DNA of 64,000 nt from JASGIT01 sp047601665. Lineage in GTDB: Bacteria > Pseudomonadota > Gammaproteobacteria > Burkholderiales > Burkholderiaceae_C. This document shows positions 52,144 to 60,947 of the stretch, in pieces. The stretch is from the NCBI GenBank assembly GCA_047601665.1, contig JASGIT010000001.1:4154001-4218000 (forward strand), given 5' to 3'. The notes below the pieces were generated by a model, which searched no databases, was not told the origin of the DNA, and saw only the letters and a list, made by a program, of their open reading frames with translations. The translations under genes were made by a program, and so were the position numbers. The stretch's first letter is position 1. Every line of letters starts with the position of its first letter.

Positions 52144-52666
52144 TGCCACGCAAGAAGGGCTGGCCTACCTGGCGCAGGCCGACGGAACGATGGCATTGAA
52201 CAATGCGGGCGCCGATGCCCAGGCCCGCTACCGCGCGGCCCGTGCCGATCAGGACTGGCTCGAGCGCAGCCTGGCTGGCGCCTTGCTCGCGGGGCTGTTC
52301 CTGCAGCACCCGTGGCTGGATGCTGTCACGCTGACGTTCCAGGTCTCATCCGAGTATGACGACAGTGGCGGCTTCTACCGCAGCATCCTTCTCAAGGCTC
52401 GCATGGCCCGGCCCGTGCCAGGGCGGCTGCTGCCCGAGGAGGAATTTCCTGAGAGTGCATTCGACGCCGACTGCGCTGCGTGCCTCATCGAGGAGGTGCT
52501 GGAAGACTGTGAGTTCGACCTCCATACCGGCCTGGCCGACTACCCCGAGGGATATGACGAGCTCACGGTGTCGCTGGAACGCAGCCCCGTCACGGCACTG
52601 TTGCAAAGCAGCCCTGTCGACGGATCGTTGGCTTGCATTGCCTGGGGCCTGACACTGGCTTCATAG
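52133..52666 (+). CDS. Hypothetical protein (177 aa), paralogue of the broken gene at 62675
   Basis: AGGGG precedes ATG at 52133. Segments LERSLAGALLAGLFLQHPWL, DAVTLTFQVSSEYDDSGGFY and LLPEEEFPESAFDADCAACL, with an acidic EEVLEDCEFDLH region, define it. The same layout (RCWAGAFLAQLFARRPWLDA, LSVSFEYGDDGSYF) recurs in the frameshifted gene at 62675, so the two are paralogues. The protein is acidic and soluble; acidic mobile-element proteins of this size can be DNA mimics or inhibitors, but nothing shows this here. Confidence 0.75.
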   Translation: MSIDATQEGLAYLAQADGTMALNNAGADAQARYRAARADQDWLERSLAGALLAGLFLQHPWLDAVTLTFQVSSEYDDSGGFYRSILLKARMARPVPGRLLPEEEFPESAFDADCAACLIEEVLEDCEFDLHTGLADYPEGYDELTVSLERSPVTALLQSSPVDGSLACIAWGLTLAS

Positions 52667-52800
52667 CCATCGCGCGACTGCAGGCCGCCGCACACCCGCG
52701 GCGGCCTTTTCTCGACTGGCGCGGCGAGCGCATTGCGCCCGCCGTGCTCTGCCTCTTCAGGCGGTGGACGCTGGTGCCCTTGGCCAGGCTGCATAGAGCT

Positions 52801-53205
52801 TCAGGACTCGTGCCAGTTCACGCAGCGCAGGCCAGCCACACGGGAGAACTCGCGCACGTTGCGCGTCACCAATGGCCCCTGGTGGCACAGCGCGGTCGCG
52901 GCAATCAACAAGTCATGCGGCCCGATGGGGGTGCCGGCAGCTTCGAGTTCTGCGCGGATGCGCGCGGCCTGCGACGCGCACTCGCTGTCGAACGACAAAA
53001 CCTGCAGAGGCTGCAGTAATTGATCCAGCGCCGCCAGCCGAGGCGTGGCCGCTGCAGTCGGCAGGCGCATCAAGCCATAGCGCAACTCATACTCGACGAT
53101 GGCAGGAACGCCGACCTCGGAAGGGGACAGGGCCTGCAGACGCGGCACCACCGCGGGATCTCCCCGGAAGTAGTAACTGATGGTGTTGCTGTCGAGGATC
53201 AGCAT
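52801..53205 (-). CDS. vapC: VapC-type PIN-domain toxin
   Basis: This 134-residue ribonuclease toxin has PIN acidic residues Asp5 (MLILDSNTIS), Glu40 (VEYELRYG) and Asp98 (IGPHDLLIAA), and the usual LVTRNVREFSRV motif (112-123). Its ATG overlaps the antitoxin's TGA by one base. The longer upstream frame is a shadow of the antitoxin gene. VapC toxins cleave tRNA or rRNA; the target is unknown here. Confidence 0.92.
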   Translation of the reverse strand: MLILDSNTISYYFRGDPAVVPRLQALSPSEVGVPAIVEYELRYGLMRLPTAAATPRLAALDQLLQPLQVLSFDSECASQAARIRAELEAAGTPIGPHDLLIAATALCHQGPLVTRNVREFSRVAGLRCVNWHES

Positions 53206-53432
53206 CAGAAGCCCAGACGCGGCGCGTCTGGCGGCGCAGTGGGTTGGTCCTCGCACAGCGGGAAGTCGGCGAACCGGCCCGCCAGATCCAAACATTGGCG
53301 CGGCCATTCTTGGGCGGCGTACTTGCGGATGATCTGCGCGACCCAACGGCTTTTGGAAACCCCATTGGCCTTGGCAGCCTGCTCCACCATCGCCTGGGTC
53401 GCGTCGTCTAGGTAAAGCGTAATTTGTGACAC
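53205..53432 (-). CDS. vapB: VapB-type ribbon-helix-helix antitoxin
   Basis: The GTG start at 53432 is chosen because GGAGGT lies seven bases upstream; the ATG at 53447 would overlap that site. The product has a ribbon (SQITLYLDD), helix (ATQAMVEQAAKANG) and second helix (SRWVAQIIRKYAA), then a toxin-wrapping tail (EWPRQCLDLAGRFADFP). It represses its own operon in known systems. A 75-residue size is typical. Confidence 0.88.
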   Translation of the reverse strand: MSQITLYLDDATQAMVEQAAKANGVSKSRWVAQIIRKYAAQEWPRQCLDLAGRFADFPLCEDQPTAPPDAPRLGF

Positions 53433-53576
53433 GGTGGGCACCTCCATCAGCGCGTATATGTGGAATTATACTTGCTCAAGTGTTCTCCAACCACACCTCG
53501 TCGCCTCGCCGATTTCAGCCGGGAGCGCAGCGAGCAGTTCTTGCTTGTTCGCCTTTGGTCCCGCCTGAACGGCCAG

Positions 53577-54134
53577 CTATCGCTCGAAGTACACCGTGAG
53601 CCGTGCACGCAGGCCCTCCAGATCCTGTTGGCCATGCAAACCATGCCGCTGGCGCCATTGCGAGCGTCTGAGGATGCTGTCGATGCGCCGCGAAGCGCCC
53701 TTTCCCGGCTGCACCAGACCGTAGCGCAGGTAGGTGCGGTACCCGGCGGTCCAGTCCCAATTGAAGCTCTCGCGGCTATCCAGCATGCGGTCGCACTCGA
53801 AGTCCAGAAAAGTCCAGGCAGCTTCTTCGTCGATGTTGCCCAGCCCTTCAATGTCCATCACTGTGCGCTGATTGCGCAGTGTCCGCAGGGCCGGGCCGCA
53901 GCTGTCCAAAAACTGCTCCCAGCGCGTATCCCGCAGGCCGGTGACCACGAGGTCGCACTCGATCTCGTCGTCCCAGTCATCGCCCACGCGCAGCAGGCCG
54001 TAGCGCGGCACCGGTGTCTTGGGAAACGGCAAAAGCGCAGGAGGCTTCCAGCGACGGCCGCGCTCCACCTCCTGCCAGATGCGCCACGCAGAGAAAGGTG
54101 GTGCCAGAGCATAGCCCGACCACGCTGCGTCCAC
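53577..54134 (-). CDS. Hypothetical protein (185 aa)
   Basis: The protein is soluble with many aromatic residues (WSGYALAPPFSAWRIWQEVE, DDWDDEIECDLVVTGLRDTR, FDFECDRM-like LDFECDRMLDSRESFNWDW). The C-terminal half is Arg-rich (GKGASRRIDSILRRSQWRQR). No signal or membrane helix. Not recognised. It sits between VapBC and the DUF2442-type pair, on the same strand. Confidence 0.6.
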   Translation of the reverse strand: MDAAWSGYALAPPFSAWRIWQEVERGRRWKPPALLPFPKTPVPRYGLLRVGDDWDDEIECDLVVTGLRDTRWEQFLDSCGPALRTLRNQRTVMDIEGLGNIDEEAAWTFLDFECDRMLDSRESFNWDWTAGYRTYLRYGLVQPGKGASRRIDSILRRSQWRQRHGLHGQQDLEGLRARLTVYFER

Positions 54135-54424
54135 TCCTATGAGCTGCGCAGCACTGACGATCTCTATGCCAAGTCGACAACATCACGCCTTGCCACAGTA
54201 CGAACAGGTCCAGGACGTCGTGCGGCCGCGCGAGCCGAGTGCGCGCCGCAGTCCTCGACTGCCTCGGCCGGCATACCGAGTACCGCAGCCAGTTCGTGCC
54301 AGGCGGCGCGCCAGCCCCCTCGATGTCCGCGGCATGCAGCCCTTCGCGGAGTCGACGGGCTCACGCTACTTGGTCCGCGCAGGCTGGATTCCCGCTGCGC
54401 GCCAGAGGCCTGGATCGCGCTGCG
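54135..54424. other. Spacer with possible gene debris
   Basis: On the minus strand a fragment GWRAAWHELAAVLGMPAEAV looks coding but has no complete frame. The rest shows nothing recognisable. Confidence 0.35.
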
Positions 54425-54853
54425 CTACCCCGCATTCGCGAGGTGAGCTTTGGTCGGTCGCCCGCCCTTGGCGCCATTGCGCCTTGCCGCCTCGGCCTTG
54501 CGTTCGGAACGGACCCGCCCACGCGCGGCAGCTACGGCACGTCGCGCAATGTCAACGGGAATCAGGCGCGCCACCAGGCCGGGAATACTGACTGCGGCCG
54601 CCTCACCCTCTCCGAACACCAGGCCGTCACCGCCTGGCGTCACATAGGACTGCATCAGGGTCTCGCGCGGCAGGTCCTTCAGCACAGGAACTCCCTTCGG
54701 ATCGATGCGCAGGGACAGTCCGTTGCTGTACACGACTTCCAGTACGCGGGCGTGCGCGATATAGCGCGCGGAGACAGCATGGGTCTCTTCCAAGGCCTGT
54801 CGGCCACGCGTCAAAGCTTCTTCGTAAGCGTCCCGGGTGATCTTAATCGCCAT
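54425..54853 (-). CDS. DUF2442-domain protein
   Basis: GAAGGAGG fixes the ATG at 54853. This 142-residue protein has an N-terminal helix, a small beta domain (ARVLEVVYSNGLSLRIDPKG, then EAAAVSIPGLVARLIP) and a basic tail (KAEAARRNGAKGGRPTKAH) that could bind DNA. The layout is typical for DUF2442 proteins with the GGRP tail. The preceding gene ends 2 nt upstream; DUF4160-like plus DUF2442 pairs are common and suspected of being toxin-antitoxin-like. Confidence 0.8.
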   Translation of the reverse strand: MAIKITRDAYEEALTRGRQALEETHAVSARYIAHARVLEVVYSNGLSLRIDPKGVPVLKDLPRETLMQSYVTPGGDGLVFGEGEAAAVSIPGLVARLIPVDIARRAVAAARGRVRSERKAEAARRNGAKGGRPTKAHLANAG

Positions 54854-54855
54854 GT

Positions 54856-55293
54856 TCAGGCCTCCTTCAGCCATTCCAACGTTGTCGACGCGCCCCAGTG
54901 CACGCGCGCCTGGACACTCTGTCCTGGGATATAGATGCCGCTGCCCTTAACCACGGTGCCCTGGCCGACCGTGCCAGCGGGCAACAGCACAACGTCACTC
55001 TTGCCACGCCGTCCTATCGGTACGTTGTCGAGGCAGACGGTCTTCTGCATCTGCCACCAAGCCTCCCGGCAAGCCAGGCGGTTCTTAAATACTTGTCCGG
55101 CCAGCCGCCTGATCACGGTCCATGTCGGCGCGTTCTTCTTGGGCTTGATGTCCCACAGCGAGACGGCGTCCGTCACCATCGAGAACTCGATTCGTGCCGT
55201 CCAAGCGTCCGCACGGCACACCGCCGTGACATGCGGTGGACAATGGTCAAGAGGCCAGATACGCAGTTCGACGTTGCCGCTTTTCCAGAGCAT
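54856..55293 (-). CDS. Hypothetical partner of the DUF2442 gene (145 aa)
   Basis: The segments NVELRIWPLDHCPPHVTAVC (Asp-His, His) and EFSMVTDAVSLWDIKPKKNA resemble the start of DUF4160-like proteins. The second half (CREAWWQMQKTVCLDN, IYIPGQSVQARVHW) does not. It ends 2 nt before the DUF2442 start, so both are one unit. A toxin-like role is possible by analogy only. Confidence 0.65.
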   Translation of the reverse strand: MLWKSGNVELRIWPLDHCPPHVTAVCRADAWTARIEFSMVTDAVSLWDIKPKKNAPTWTVIRRLAGQVFKNRLACREAWWQMQKTVCLDNVPIGRRGKSDVVLLPAGTVGQGTVVKGSGIYIPGQSVQARVHWGASTTLEWLKEA

Positions 55294-55446
55294 GAAAACC
55301 CATGAAGTTAGGTTTATTGTACCCTTCTTCGCGGCTGTTAAGTTTGGCCCCTCGCACCAGGTCCGGCGGAGCCGATTGCCTATGACAACCTCCAGTCACC
55401 ATCGCCGACGCCCAACAGTAGCGGCGCCCGGCGTTCCGGAACTGCC
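55294..55446. other. Intergenic sequence with promoter potential
   Basis: A short AT-richer patch (GTTAGGTTTATTGTACCC near 55310) lies upstream of the minus-strand pair and may include its promoter. Confidence 0.35.
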
Positions 55447-55734
55447 TCAGCCGCCCCTTTTGCGAGAAGCCAGGTCGACGACTTCAGGTCTAGCCAGCCG
55501 ACGACGAAGCTCACGGTTGTCCATCAGCAAGACCTCATTGATCGACGCCAGCTTCGCCACCTTGGTCCGTAGGTCCCTCATCTCCGCCCGCAGTTCCTTG
55601 ATCTTCTCCTTCGCGCCACGCAGCTGTCGATGCCTGTCATCGTCCTGAGCTTGACCAGAGCGACCGGAACGATTTCGAATTGCCCCGGCCATGTCTGGGT
55701 AGCTGGCTTGGAACTGGATGGCGGAGGTATGCAT
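55447..55734 (-). CDS. Short coiled-coil protein (95 aa)
   Basis: A disordered N-terminus is followed by a strong coiled coil (GAKEKIKELRAEMRDLRTKV, then AKLASINEVLLMDNRELRRR) and a short basic end. Comparable coiled-coil proteins accompany tyrosine-recombinase trios on mobile elements, but no recombinase is adjacent, so the assignment stays open. Confidence 0.5.
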   Translation of the reverse strand: MHTSAIQFQASYPDMAGAIRNRSGRSGQAQDDDRHRQLRGAKEKIKELRAEMRDLRTKVAKLASINEVLLMDNRELRRRLARPEVVDLASRKRGG

Positions 55735-55820
55735 GGCGGATCCCGAAGCGTTTGCTTCAGGGTCCCACCGTCCCTCGCGTCTTCAAGTCACGCGCCGCGC
55801 CGCCGCGCCGGCCGGGCACC

Positions 55821-56568
55821 TCACCGGTGCGAGCCGGCCTCTCCGCGCGAGCGCTTCATGTCCTGGTAGCTCGCGTTGGCCTGCGGATCGTCCGCCGCGT
55901 AGACGACATCGGCCTAGCGGCGAACCTCCGGGCCCCTGCCGTCCAGGCCTGGCAAAGCAACCAGTTGCTCCAGCAGCGTGCTCTTGGCGGGCGCTGCCGC
56001 CATGAACGGGCGCAAGTACTTGTCAAGGGGCTGGTCCTGGGGCCTGATCAGCTCCTCCGTCAGCGCCCGCAGGTAGTCGGCCTTGTGCGTTGCCGGCCAG
56101 TCGATGGAAACGCCGGCGCGGTGGCACAGCTCTGAGTGGACCAAGAGCATTGTGCGACTATTGCAGTCGAGGAAAGGATGGCCCAGGCGAAGGCCCCATC
56201 ACAGCGCCAGGACGCTCGCGCATCTTCTTGCGATCATTTCCCATGCCGAGGCCCCACTCCACGGCACGCTGGCAAAGCTCGGACGCCTCGAACTGCAGCC
56301 GTTCGCCCTTGCCAACCAGGCGTCCTACCCCGAGCTGGTGCCGGTCTTGCCCGGCCCAGGGATAGAACTCTGCGAAAAGGATGCGATGCACCTGCAGGAA
56401 GTGCGTGTAGCCGATGTGCCCCCGGACGCCGGCCAGGTAGCGCAACGCCTCCTCGATATTCGCCTCGAAGAACAGATGCTCCTGAACCTTGACCTCCTGG
56501 AGGTCCTTCAGTTGCTCAATGTTGCGCAGATAGCCCGCGCTTTCGAAGTCGCCGAACGGATCGAACAC
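55821..56568 (-). pseudogene. Fic-family gene broken by a frameshift and an amber codon
   Basis: The N-terminal frame (FDPFGDFESAGYLRNIEQLK, LRYLAGVRGHIGYTHFLQVH, RILFAEFYPWAG) is a typical Fic start and runs to 56158. After the four-C run at 56194-56197 the correct continuation is one base out of phase: LGHPFLDCNSRTMLLVHSEL, the Fic active loop (usual HPFxxGNGR, here with Gly replaced by Cys and Ser). The second frame stops at TAG (55914-55916), yet coding-like sequence (ADVVYAADDPQANASYQDMK) continues to a TGA at 55821. Fic proteins AMPylate targets; this copy should be inactive unless the G run is a sequencing error. Confidence 0.75.
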
Positions 56569-57220
56569 GTCCCACCTCCCGCATGTGGTTCGTCATCAAG
56601 CGCGCAGCCTGCCGGCCGTTGATGAGCTGTTTATTCTTCAGGGCGGCCAGCAGCTTGCCGGTGGCATCCAGCACCACGTCGTCGCCCGCGGTCCTGGTCA
56701 CCGCCTCCGCATAGTCGTCGAGCCCGGTGCGCACGTGCGCGATACCGTGGGCGCGGGCGAACCGCTCGACGAACCGGCTCACGCCCCGGGTCGGCAACGC
56801 ATCCAGATCCAGGGGGATGCCTTGCGGCGTTGCCGCGGACGTGGGCCGCTTCACGTAGCGCACAGGCGTTCCTCCGATATCAAGCTTGCGCGCGACGCGC
56901 TGCGTTCCGGGATCGACGAGCAGCACGGCATGGCCCTCTTCCCGCTCCAGCTTCACCATGCGCAGGGGGACGCCGAGTTTCTCGAACACCTCGCGCACGA
57001 GATGGACCGGATCCGCCAATGGCTGGCCCTTGCCCCGCTCGTCCGGCCGCGCCTTGGCGTACAAGCCTGCACCCAGCCGCACCAGCCGGCCTGAGTGCAG
57101 CAGCTGGCCGATGGCCTCGCTCAGGTGCGATGGGCTTGCAAGCTCCGCGAGTTCGCGACGCTGAACCACATTGCCGGAGCGCTTGCCCAGTGAGACCAGC
57201 AACTTGCTTTCCAGCTTCAT
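56516..57220 (-). CDS. DUF6088/AbiEi-like partner of the Fic gene
   Basis: GGAGAG places the start at ATG 57220 (an in-frame GTG at 57226 is also open). This 234-residue protein has an N-terminal winged helix (QRRELAELASPSHLSEAIGQ, LLHSGRLVRLGAGLYAKARP), as in DUF6088 and AbiEi-type antitoxin regulators. A middle beta domain follows (VRYVKRPTSAATPQGIPLDL) and a C-terminal helical part (AALKNKQLINGRQAARLMTN). It overlaps the Fic gene by 53 nt, a common arrangement of antitoxin-like regulator and Fic toxin. Confidence 0.75.
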   Translation of the reverse strand: MKLESKLLVSLGKRSGNVVQRRELAELASPSHLSEAIGQLLHSGRLVRLGAGLYAKARPDERGKGQPLADPVHLVREVFEKLGVPLRMVKLEREEGHAVLLVDPGTQRVARKLDIGGTPVRYVKRPTSAATPQGIPLDLDALPTRGVSRFVERFARAHGIAHVRTGLDDYAEAVTRTAGDDVVLDATGKLLAALKNKQLINGRQAARLMTNHMREVGRVRSVRRLRKRGLSAQH

Positions 57221-57401
57221 CCGCACTCTCCAGATAGGCTACCTTGATCGATACAGAATTTTATCTTTTTTCTTTTCTGACAAGGCTTTAATTGATTTTC
57301 ACATGCCGCTTTCCCGGCATCTTTTGCAAGCACTCACGAGACGTTGCTGCCGCGGGCCCGGCCAGGCAGGGAACGTCTACTCGGACGCGATACGCAGTAC
57401 A
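57221..57401. other. Promoter region of the DUF6088-Fic unit
   Basis: The part next to 57220 is unusually AT-rich (57240-57300), likely containing the promoter. No gene. Confidence 0.4.
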
Positions 57402-59549
57402 TCATCCGGGCGGGGCCGGATCGCCGATGACGACACGAAACGGCGGAAGCCCGCACAGCAGCATCTGGCCCCATCCTGTGCGGCCCAGGCGGGGGTCGAG
57501 CACTGTCACGGTTCCCTCGTCCTCGTCGGTACGCAGCAGGCGCCCCGTTGCCTGGGCCAGCCTGATCCCGACCTCGGGCACGCAGCGCTCGAGGAAGGAC
57601 GAGCGCCCCTGCGCCTCGATCCACTCCCGGCGCGCCTGCTCAAGAGGGCTGTCGGGCACCGCGAAGGGCAGCTTCGCACAGATCACGTGGGTGCAGTACT
57701 CGCGTGGCAGGTCCACGCCCTCGGCCAGGCTCGCCAGCCCGAACAGCACGGACCGGCCACCAGCGTCGATGCGCGCGCGGTGGCGCTCGATGAGCTCCCG
57801 CCGGGAACACTGCCCCTGCATCAACACGCACGCCTGCCACTCCTGCGGCAGAGCCCCGTAGACCTCGCACATCTGCCGCGCGGATGCGAACAACACCAGC
57901 GCGCCGCGCTGGCTGGCCAGCAGTGCTGGAAGCCTCTGCACCACCTCCTTGCCGTGGGCGGCCGCATCGCGAGGATGCGCGCGCACGCCGGGGATGTGCA
58001 GCGTTGCCCGGCTGGCATAGTCGAATGGGGATGCGAGGGCCAGCCGTTCCAGGGAGCCGTAGTCCTGCAGCCCGGCATCCTCCACAAACATGTCGAAGCG
58101 CCCGCAGGCACGCAGCGTCGCCGAGGTGAGCACGGCGGCTCCGATCCTGTTCCAGAGGAGCTCGCGCAGCCGCGGACCGCCGCTGATCGGAGAGGCGCAT
58201 ACCTGGAAGTCGTCTTCTCCCGCCGCCCCGGCATGGCGCTCCACCCATCGCGCCACAGGCTGCGCATCGTCGCACCGCATCCAGGTCCAGGTGGTCACGA
58301 GCTGATCCAGCTTCGCGAAATAGCCTCCCAGCACGGCCAGATGGGGCTGTACCGCCAGGGCCTGGTCGCCGGCCCGCTCCATCAGCGCGGCGCGCAGCGC
58401 GGACAGTTCCTGGCTCATCTGCCGCGCGGCATCGAGCACCGCCATGCCGCACACGCTGATCTCCTCCGGCAACACACCTCCAACGAAGCGATACACGCGC
58501 TGCTGGCCGGTGAACTCGCAATGCCCGCCCACCGCGTCCAGCAGGCACTCCAGCGCGGTGCAGAGGCTTCCCGCGCACAGCTGAGGATCCGCCAAGCCAC
58601 TGGCCGTGCGATCCAGGCGCAGCGCGCTGATGGCCGCCTGCGCGTCACGCGCCGCGCGGGCCACCCAGACGCTGGCGCTGCACAGGGAGTGGCGCGACGC
58701 GCAATGGCCCACGACCTTCGAAGGCAGGCTGTGGGCCTCGTCGAAGACCAAAAGTGCCTCACGCAGATCGGGCAAGGTGCTTCCAGGCTCCATGCCCGCT
58801 GCCGCCAATACCAGGTCGTGGTTGGCGATCACGAGGTCTGCATCCTTGGCGCTCTGCCGAGCGCGGTAGAACGGGCAGCGGCCATAGCTCGGGCAGCGGC
58901 TGCCCAGACAGCCCTGCCGATCGGTGGTGACCGCGGCCCACACCGGATCCGGGATAGTGTCCGGCCATGCGTCGCGATCCCCATCCCAGTGCTGGCCGTC
59001 GAAGGCCTGCGCCAGGGTGCGGAACCATCGCAGCGGCCGCACCTCGCCGATTGCCCCCGCCTCTACTGCAGGCGTAGCGGATGGTTGCTCGCTGCCCTCA
59101 TCTTGCACCGCGTTACCGTGCGATGCGCCCTTGGGCTCCAGGTGGTTCTCGAGCCGGGCCGGACACAGGAAGCGCCGCCGGCCCTTCGCCACATGGCAAG
59201 CCACCTCGAACGGCAGGTGGCGCAGGAGCGCAGGCAGGTCCTTGTGCTGCAACTGCTCCTGCAGGGTCACGGTGGACGAGGACACGATGACCTTGCGTCC
59301 GCGCAGGTGCGCCAGTACCAGGGCCGGCAAGAGGTAGCCCACGGTCTTGCCGGTGCCGGTTCCCGCCTCGATCACAGCGAGGTGCGCGCCCAGTGCGCGC
59401 TCCTCCTCGCCAGCATCCACGCGCGACAGCGCATGCGCCACAGCAGCCATCATCTGCAGCTGCGGGCGCCGCGTGCGAAAGCCTGGCGAACCCTCGCGGA
59501 TCGCATCCAGGCAGCGCTGCATCAGCTGTTTTTCTTCCAGGGTCAGCAT
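57402..59549 (-). CDS. DinG/XPD-family iron-sulfur DNA helicase
   Basis: This 715-residue superfamily 2 helicase has Walker A EAGTGTGKT (61-69), the Fe-S cluster cysteines Cys129, Cys214, Cys219 and Cys225, DEAH at 270-273 (VFDEAHSLPSK) and motif VI QATGRLLR near 673. The N-terminal RRPQLQMMAAVAHAL is the Q-like motif. It unwinds 5'-to-3', probably at R-loops or forked DNA. DinG-like helicases occur in the auxiliary region of clc/PAGI-type conjugative elements. A 918-residue plus-strand frame over the same bases is a shadow. Confidence 0.95.
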   Translation of the reverse strand: MLTLEEKQLMQRCLDAIREGSPGFRTRRPQLQMMAAVAHALSRVDAGEEERALGAHLAVIEAGTGTGKTVGYLLPALVLAHLRGRKVIVSSSTVTLQEQLQHKDLPALLRHLPFEVACHVAKGRRRFLCPARLENHLEPKGASHGNAVQDEGSEQPSATPAVEAGAIGEVRPLRWFRTLAQAFDGQHWDGDRDAWPDTIPDPVWAAVTTDRQGCLGSRCPSYGRCPFYRARQSAKDADLVIANHDLVLAAAGMEPGSTLPDLREALLVFDEAHSLPSKVVGHCASRHSLCSASVWVARAARDAQAAISALRLDRTASGLADPQLCAGSLCTALECLLDAVGGHCEFTGQQRVYRFVGGVLPEEISVCGMAVLDAARQMSQELSALRAALMERAGDQALAVQPHLAVLGGYFAKLDQLVTTWTWMRCDDAQPVARWVERHAGAAGEDDFQVCASPISGGPRLRELLWNRIGAAVLTSATLRACGRFDMFVEDAGLQDYGSLERLALASPFDYASRATLHIPGVRAHPRDAAAHGKEVVQRLPALLASQRGALVLFASARQMCEVYGALPQEWQACVLMQGQCSRRELIERHRARIDAGGRSVLFGLASLAEGVDLPREYCTHVICAKLPFAVPDSPLEQARREWIEAQGRSSFLERCVPEVGIRLAQATGRLLRTDEDEGTVTVLDPRLGRTGWGQMLLCGLPPFRVVIGDPAPPG

Positions 59550-59785
59550 CGACCCAGGATCCGCCCACTCAGGCGCCCGTCAACCCCGCAGGGGCGCGGT
59601 CAACGCGCGGGGACCGTCCACGCGCGCAACCCCTCCCTGGCCGATCGCGCGCGCCTCGCCCTTTCCGACGTGCATCCGCAGGCGGGACTGCGGTGCAGCC
59701 TCCGTCAACCCCGCTCGCCGTGCCCTTCGGCAGGCCGCTGGATCACCCGGCGCCGCTTGACGACGACGGTGGGTCCGCGCGGCGC
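59550..59785. other. GC-rich spacer upstream of the helicase gene
   Basis: No gene is supported. The frames present have low-complexity Arg/Ala/Pro composition. Confidence 0.35.
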
Positions 59786-60048
59786 CTACCCACCAGCCGC
59801 TGACGCCTGGCACTGCGCTGTCGACTGCGTGCGGGGGACGGCGATGCCGGCACACTGCAGCGCGGCCTCGACCTGTGCCGCATCCAGCGGCTGGACGATG
59901 TCGCCGTTGACGTTGACCTGCGCGTAGCGCCCGTCCGGCAGCCACGCCAGCGCTCCCGTCTCCAGGCCGCGCGCACTACGCCGAGCAGGCGCACATCCCG
60001 GCCTACGCGCGGCACAAAGTGGCGCTCGCCCAGCGGCAATACGCGCAT
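59786..60048 (-). pseudogene. Frameshifted small conjugative-element gene
   Basis: A start MRVLPLGERHFVPRVGRDVR in one frame and RGLETGALAWLPDGRYAQVN with GDIVQPLDAAQVEAAL in the next frame together make a plausible 85-residue protein. The shift falls near 59965-59975 in the GCGCGCGG run. Each half alone lacks a sensible start or end. Confidence 0.45.
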
Positions 60049-60182
60049 CCCATATCAGCTGCCATCGTAGCGCCACCCATTTCCCAGGCCGCGCGTCCCG
60101 CGCCGCCTGCCCTTGCCACCAAAAGGTGTAGATTCAATTGCGGCCCACCCGGCCGCCCCGGACGAGGGCTCGCGACCAGAAA

Positions 60183-60947
60183 ATGCTCAAGGAAACCTTG
60201 GAACGGATGGAGCGCACGCTGCCATTCCGGTCATTCTCCGATGACCAGCAACGCTGGGGCGCGGTCTCGGCCGAGTGCGCCGAGCGCATTGGGCCGATCG
60301 CGCAAGCACTGCTGGCCCAGGTTCCCAGTCCGGCGCTCACCCGCGTGCTGGCGCAGTCGACATGCGAGATCCTGTCAAGCCACCAGCCCAGGGTGGAGAT
60401 GGCCGAATTCCGCATCCGCCCTTCGAGCGACTACTACGCCCATTGGCGCCGGCGGCCACCTCGCCCGGAGGACCCTCTGGGAACCGACGCCACGGGGCTG
60501 GCAATCACCCTGGCGCTGTGCCGCGGCTTCGCCACGACGGACCATGCCAATCCACCCTTCCTAGCGCTGGACTTCGAGGTCTGGGGCGCGCACGAGCGCG
60601 AGCGTTTCGCCGACCTGCTGCGCGACCACCGGTATTTGACCGACATGCTGGTCACGCGCTCGGGCGCGGCGCTGTTCACGTCCTGCGTTTTCCAGAACAT
60701 CGTCGATGCCGACTACGTGTCGACCTTCGAGAAGCTACTGCTTTACTACGAGAACCGCACCGACCCCGAGAACCAGTTCGCCCTGCAGTGCAAATTCGGC
60801 GCCAAGTCCAACGAAGCGGACATCCTGCACGCGCTGTCGGTGGCGCTGGCGCTCTATGACGGCGCGCTGGGGTACTGCCTGCCGCTGGCACACCGCGAGC
60901 GGTTGCTCGACCATGTAGGCACCGCAGTTTCGCTCCATCGCGGCTGA
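60183..60947 (+). CDS. Hypothetical protein (254 aa)
   Basis: The start MLKETLERMERTLPFRSFSD at 60183 is preferred over 60138, since upstream residues are Arg/Pro-rich. The protein is soluble, alpha/beta, with EMAEFRIRPSSDYYAHWRRR, NPPFLALDFEVWGAHERERF, YLTDMLVTRSGAALFTSCVF and LYYENRTDPENQFALQCKFG. Composition and length suggest an intact gene. I do not recognise a family. Confidence 0.7.
   Translation: MLKETLERMERTLPFRSFSDDQQRWGAVSAECAERIGPIAQALLAQVPSPALTRVLAQSTCEILSSHQPRVEMAEFRIRPSSDYYAHWRRRPPRPEDPLGTDATGLAITLALCRGFATTDHANPPFLALDFEVWGAHERERFADLLRDHRYLTDMLVTRSGAALFTSCVFQNIVDADYVSTFEKLLLYYENRTDPENQFALQCKFGAKSNEADILHALSVALALYDGALGYCLPLAHRERLLDHVGTAVSLHRG

Noticed and set aside
57171..59927. 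918-residue open frame on the plus strand
   Set aside because: It lies opposite the DinG-like helicase, whose motifs are unmistakable; the composition is the His/Gln/Arg-rich pattern of a GC-rich shadow frame.
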